DNA of 64,000 nt from Trichoplax adhaerens (lineage: Eukaryota; Placozoa; Uniplacotomia; Trichoplacea; Trichoplacidae). Location of the stretch: the NCBI RefSeq assembly GCF_000150275.1, contig NW_002060947.1:7868482-7932481 (forward strand). The letters are read 5' to 3'. Of this stretch, positions 60,846 through 64,000 are shown one piece after another. A model generated the notes under the pieces. The model ran no database searches. It had not been told where the DNA came from and saw only the letters and a list, made by a program, of their open reading frames with translations. How positions within the stretch are numbered: the stretch's first letter is position 1; each line of letters starts with the position of its first letter. The translations under genes and the position numbers were made by a program.

Positions 60846-62640
60846 TAATTCTATAATCGTATTCGTGATTTATTATTATGAAAACCTCGCGATATGATAA
60901 TATACTCTCTCTTTCTGCGATTTGAAATTACGCTTGAGCTTATGACACTATGGTAACGGATTGGCGAATAGTTATTTATGAAAGAGGGAAGACATACAAC
61001 TGATTAAGGACATCCATGGTTAAAGATGATACACAACTGTGCTATTAATGTACAGCTGTTGCAGCGTTATTTACTATTGTCATGATATTGAATGAGTTAT
61101 TACTATATTTAATGTTTATATTTTACCATAGATACTGCAACAGATTGAATTGTCTTTTTACTCGGTCACAGTTTAAGTATCCAACTGGTGCAATTCTGTC
61201 TAGACGATAATGATAGTTAAAGCACGACTAACTATCGTGCTATTTACATTAGGTAATTATAATTAATCAGAAAGCGCAGTAGTCAATTCACTGAGTGAAT
61301 GTAAGATTGGCTACCATTAGAGGCCCATAACTGTCGGGTAGTATGCTATAGTTATTGTTGTCATCATATGACAAAATTTTACTAGCTATTATTTCAAGCC
61401 ATAAATGAATAAATAGCTCCGCATTTTACCTTTCATTAAGAAGGCATATCTACTATTGTAGATCTTACAAATATGGAAGCTTATGACATGACTATTTTCA
61501 ATCACCTTCGATGTACAAATGTGCTTTCTATCATTACATATTCTATGCATTTTATCTGACTTTTGTAGTATTATGCCTCAGTTATCGTAACTTTAAAGAA
61601 TAAAAATAGCAAATAATAATGTGTTTATTGAATGATATAAGAAGTGTAATTCTTAACGTGATATCACGAGTTACTATAGCATAGAGTTACCGCGATGATG
61701 AGTGCTGCAAACTTTTCTGCTTTTATAACAAGGAAAAATTAACGAGAGCCTTCAGATAGATTCATGAGCTTACAGATATCACCAATATATAACAAGGAAT
61801 AGCATATTAGAAAAATTTATTCAGGCAAACATTTCGTCTATAGCCTCTTTTATAGACCTGCATATTACAGATTTCATGGTAAAAGTAAATAGACTACTAT
61901 AATCTGAGTAGAATGGATTAATGTCCTAAACGGTATAAAGTTACTGAACCTCTGACAGGTCTATCAAATGGTAATACTATCTGTTAAATGAGCACATTAT
62001 CGTAAACCGTCAGTAAAGCGACGGGAGTTTGTACTAGTATCCTCAGAAATGAGTGAAGAATGAATAAATAAAATACTAATAAAGAAGTAATGAACAGCAG
62101 CAATAATTCAACGGCAATGGCTCTAATTGATCCTGTATTCAGCTAAAATTAGATAGTATGTAAATCTATATTCCATTAATGACGGAGTAAAGATATCGTA
62201 AATCAGTTTTACTTCTACGACGAATTAGAAGGATCCTATTTTTGGATTACGTTGTTTCCTATCTTAAGATATATAGAGAGCATCCAACTTGGCTCTATGC
62301 CAAAATAGGAGGCACTTTAGTATGGTAATTCAAAGCTTTAAACTATATATAGAGTTTTTTGTTACATTTTAGAATGACTGTTCAATAAATCATCTTTTCA
62401 ACAAAGTGATGCATAGTGAATTGACGTTAACGTTAATGCATTATAGCAGTAAGCTAGATGTGAAAAGTATTCTTATTACATAACATCAATCATAGCGGCT
62501 ACGAATCGTATGAAAATACGGGTTAGAATCAATAGCAGATTAGCATTAAAAGCAGTAAAGAAAAACTTAAACTTCGGATAGGACTTTCGTATAGGTCGAC
62601 ATCAAATACAGGCTCTGATAGTGATTATCATTTCATTAAT
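60846..62640. other. Intergenic, no supported gene
   Basis: AT-rich non-coding DNA. No open frame with coding character and no clear RNA gene; the right part grades into the repeat family that fills the end of the window. Confidence 0.4.
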
Positions 62641-63850
62641 ATTTCTATGCTATTAAGGCACGCTAAATAGTCGTTCTCCAATAGCCTTGTACAATATGAC
62701 ATTATTTGTAACATGGAGTAAAAGATATTGCAGATCAACATTTCGTGCTAATCATCGAAAATTTGTGTTCAGTCAAAGGTAGATTAACGACAAAAACTGT
62801 CAAGTAAACTGGAGATATTATGCAGTGAGCCGTATTCAACTGTATGTAGATAGATTAAATCTACATATACGCTCCAATAGCATTGCAAAACATCAAATCA
62901 ATCTGAAGATGGAATAAAATATTTCAGGCCAATTAATCCGCCAATTCCAATAGCCTTGTACGACATGATATCCATTTTAAAAAGGAGTAAAGATATTTTA
63001 AATAGAATGTTGGCATAAAGTTCACTAGTCTTGCTAACCTAATGTTCATTTTAAGAAATTGTACAGTAAACTGAAAGCACTGAATCAGATCCTACTATGT
63101 ATCGATCAGATGTTGTTACACGCTCCAGTAGCCTTGAACAATCTTGTACCTATTTTAAGATTGAATAAGATATTTCAGATCACGTTTGTGGAAAAGAAGG
63201 CTTCAATCGTACCTTAGACTAGAATGTTGTTGACGAAACATGCCATAATTCTTTGATATTTTGCTCTATTTCTTTGAATAAATGCAAATGGTAATAAGCC
63301 AAATAAGAAGGCGCACAGAACTTTTAGATCACATTCCTGGAAAGGAAGGATCTAACACTCAGAATAGAGTTTTATTAGCGCAACATGCAATAAGAGATCC
63401 CTTTTGATATATGGCGGAATTATTTTCACGGCATTAATTTCCGTAACAAATTTCTAGTAATCCGTGCAATAAGAGATCCCTTTTGATATATGGCGGAATT
63501 ATTTTCACGGCATTAATTTCCGTAACAAATTTCTAGTAATCCGTGCAATAAGAGATCCCTTTTGATATATGGCGAAGTTATTTTCACGGCATCTCTACAT
63601 AAAAAGTCACGTATTTTATTAATTAACTAGACCTCATCTCTATTTTGAACGAAGCATGCAACAACCCTTTGATATTGTGCTTTATTTTGTTGAATAAGTG
63701 ACCACCAGTCAAATAAGAAGTCAAACAATATTTCAAATCACGTTCCTGAAAAGAAAGGATTCAAAAGCTCAGACTAGAGAGTCTTTTTAACGAAAAATGC
63801 AATAACCCTTTGATACCGTGCTCTATTCCGTTGAATAAGAAGCAATAGAG
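62640..63850. repeat. Dispersed/tandem repeat family at right edge
   Basis: Related blocks recur: CCAATAGCCTTGTACAATAT (62679), CCAATAGCCTTGTACGACAT (62948) and CCAGTAGCCTTGAACAATCT (63124), each followed by A.TTT.A...GGAGTAAAGATATT-like sequence; and CTTTGATATTTTGCTCTATT (63251), CTTTGATATTGTGCTTTATT (63667) and CTTTGATACCGTGCTCTATT (63806), each followed by TTGAATAAG and AATAAGAAG. Later copies carry ATCACGTTCCTG.AAAG.AAGGATTC. The array may continue beyond the window. Confidence 0.65.
63386..63592. repeat. Recent 79-bp tandem triplication
   Basis: Copies start at 63386, 63465 and 63544, each beginning TGCAATAAGAGATCCCTTTT. The first two are essentially identical over 79 bases; the third diverges after TTATTTTCACGGCAT and is cut at about 63592. 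It is nested inside the older repeat family, replacing a copy's CTTTGATAT block. Confidence 0.93.
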
Positions 63851-64000
63851 AGAAGGTAAATTTAATGAAGAAAAAATGAAGTTATTGAATCAATTTCTAC
63901 ATTGAAATCGTAGACAGTCTAATCTATTCAATTTTGATAACATTTGTCTTCCAAAATTGGACATGGATACTTTCAATCAAGTTGGCAACAGTAGTACATC

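Noticed and set aside
1-64000. CRISPR arrays, operons, rRNA and tRNA genes
   Set aside because: The genome is eukaryotic; the tandem arrays have no spacers of constant length, and I saw no complete tRNA or rRNA signature by eye. A tRNAscan run would be decisive for tRNAs.

Overview
The window looks like a piece of an early-branching animal nuclear genome, most likely placozoan (Trichoplax/Hoilungia type). It is AT-rich, every confident gene is split by short GT-AG introns (about 80 to 600 bp, a few near 2 kb), and the genes are animal ones: Eph-type receptor ectodomains, DNase I, a TIMP, mitochondrial NDUFA5, and the phosphatase PTPDC1. The species is inferred from composition and gene content only. 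All gene models were built by eye, by joining open frames across GT/AG sites with matching intron phase.

Layout. (1) 0.98-14.7 kb: two divergently transcribed (head-to-head) paralogues with a complete Eph receptor ectodomain (signal peptide, ligand-binding domain, Cys-rich region, two FN3 domains) and one transmembrane helix, ending within about ten residues after the membrane with no kinase, SAM or PDZ-binding tail. Their nine exons match one for one in order and phase. About 1 kb separates the two start codons. (2) 14.7-19 kb: non-coding, with diverged repeats and a strand-skewed block that may be a retroelement LTR remnant. (3) 19-26.8 kb, minus strand: two tandem DNase I genes, each predicted at 280 aa, with identical seven-exon structure and catalytic residues kept; their proximal promoters share a TATA-like box and a CAGCTG box at identical spacing. 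(4) 26.9-39.3 kb: a gene-poor stretch with several tandem repeat families. (5) 39.3-44.6 kb, minus strand: a TIMP-like inhibitor lacking the usual Cys1/Cys70 pair, then an 11-exon protein with a ZZ zinc finger followed by EF-hands. (6) 44.6-51.2 kb: weak small open frames and a 1.6 kb satellite built of palindromic ACAGTACTGTAC cores. (7) 51.3-59.9 kb: NDUFA5 (plus) converging on a 14-exon PTPDC1 (minus). (8) 60-64 kb: a possible small secreted-protein gene with a broken frame, then repeats, including a 79-bp unit in three copies.

Functionally the window mixes secreted or surface proteins (Eph-like receptors, DNase I, TIMP) with housekeeping and cilium-related genes; there is no operon logic. 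The most notable item is the pair of kinase-less Eph-like receptors, whose structure suggests decoy, adhesion or co-receptor roles (inference).
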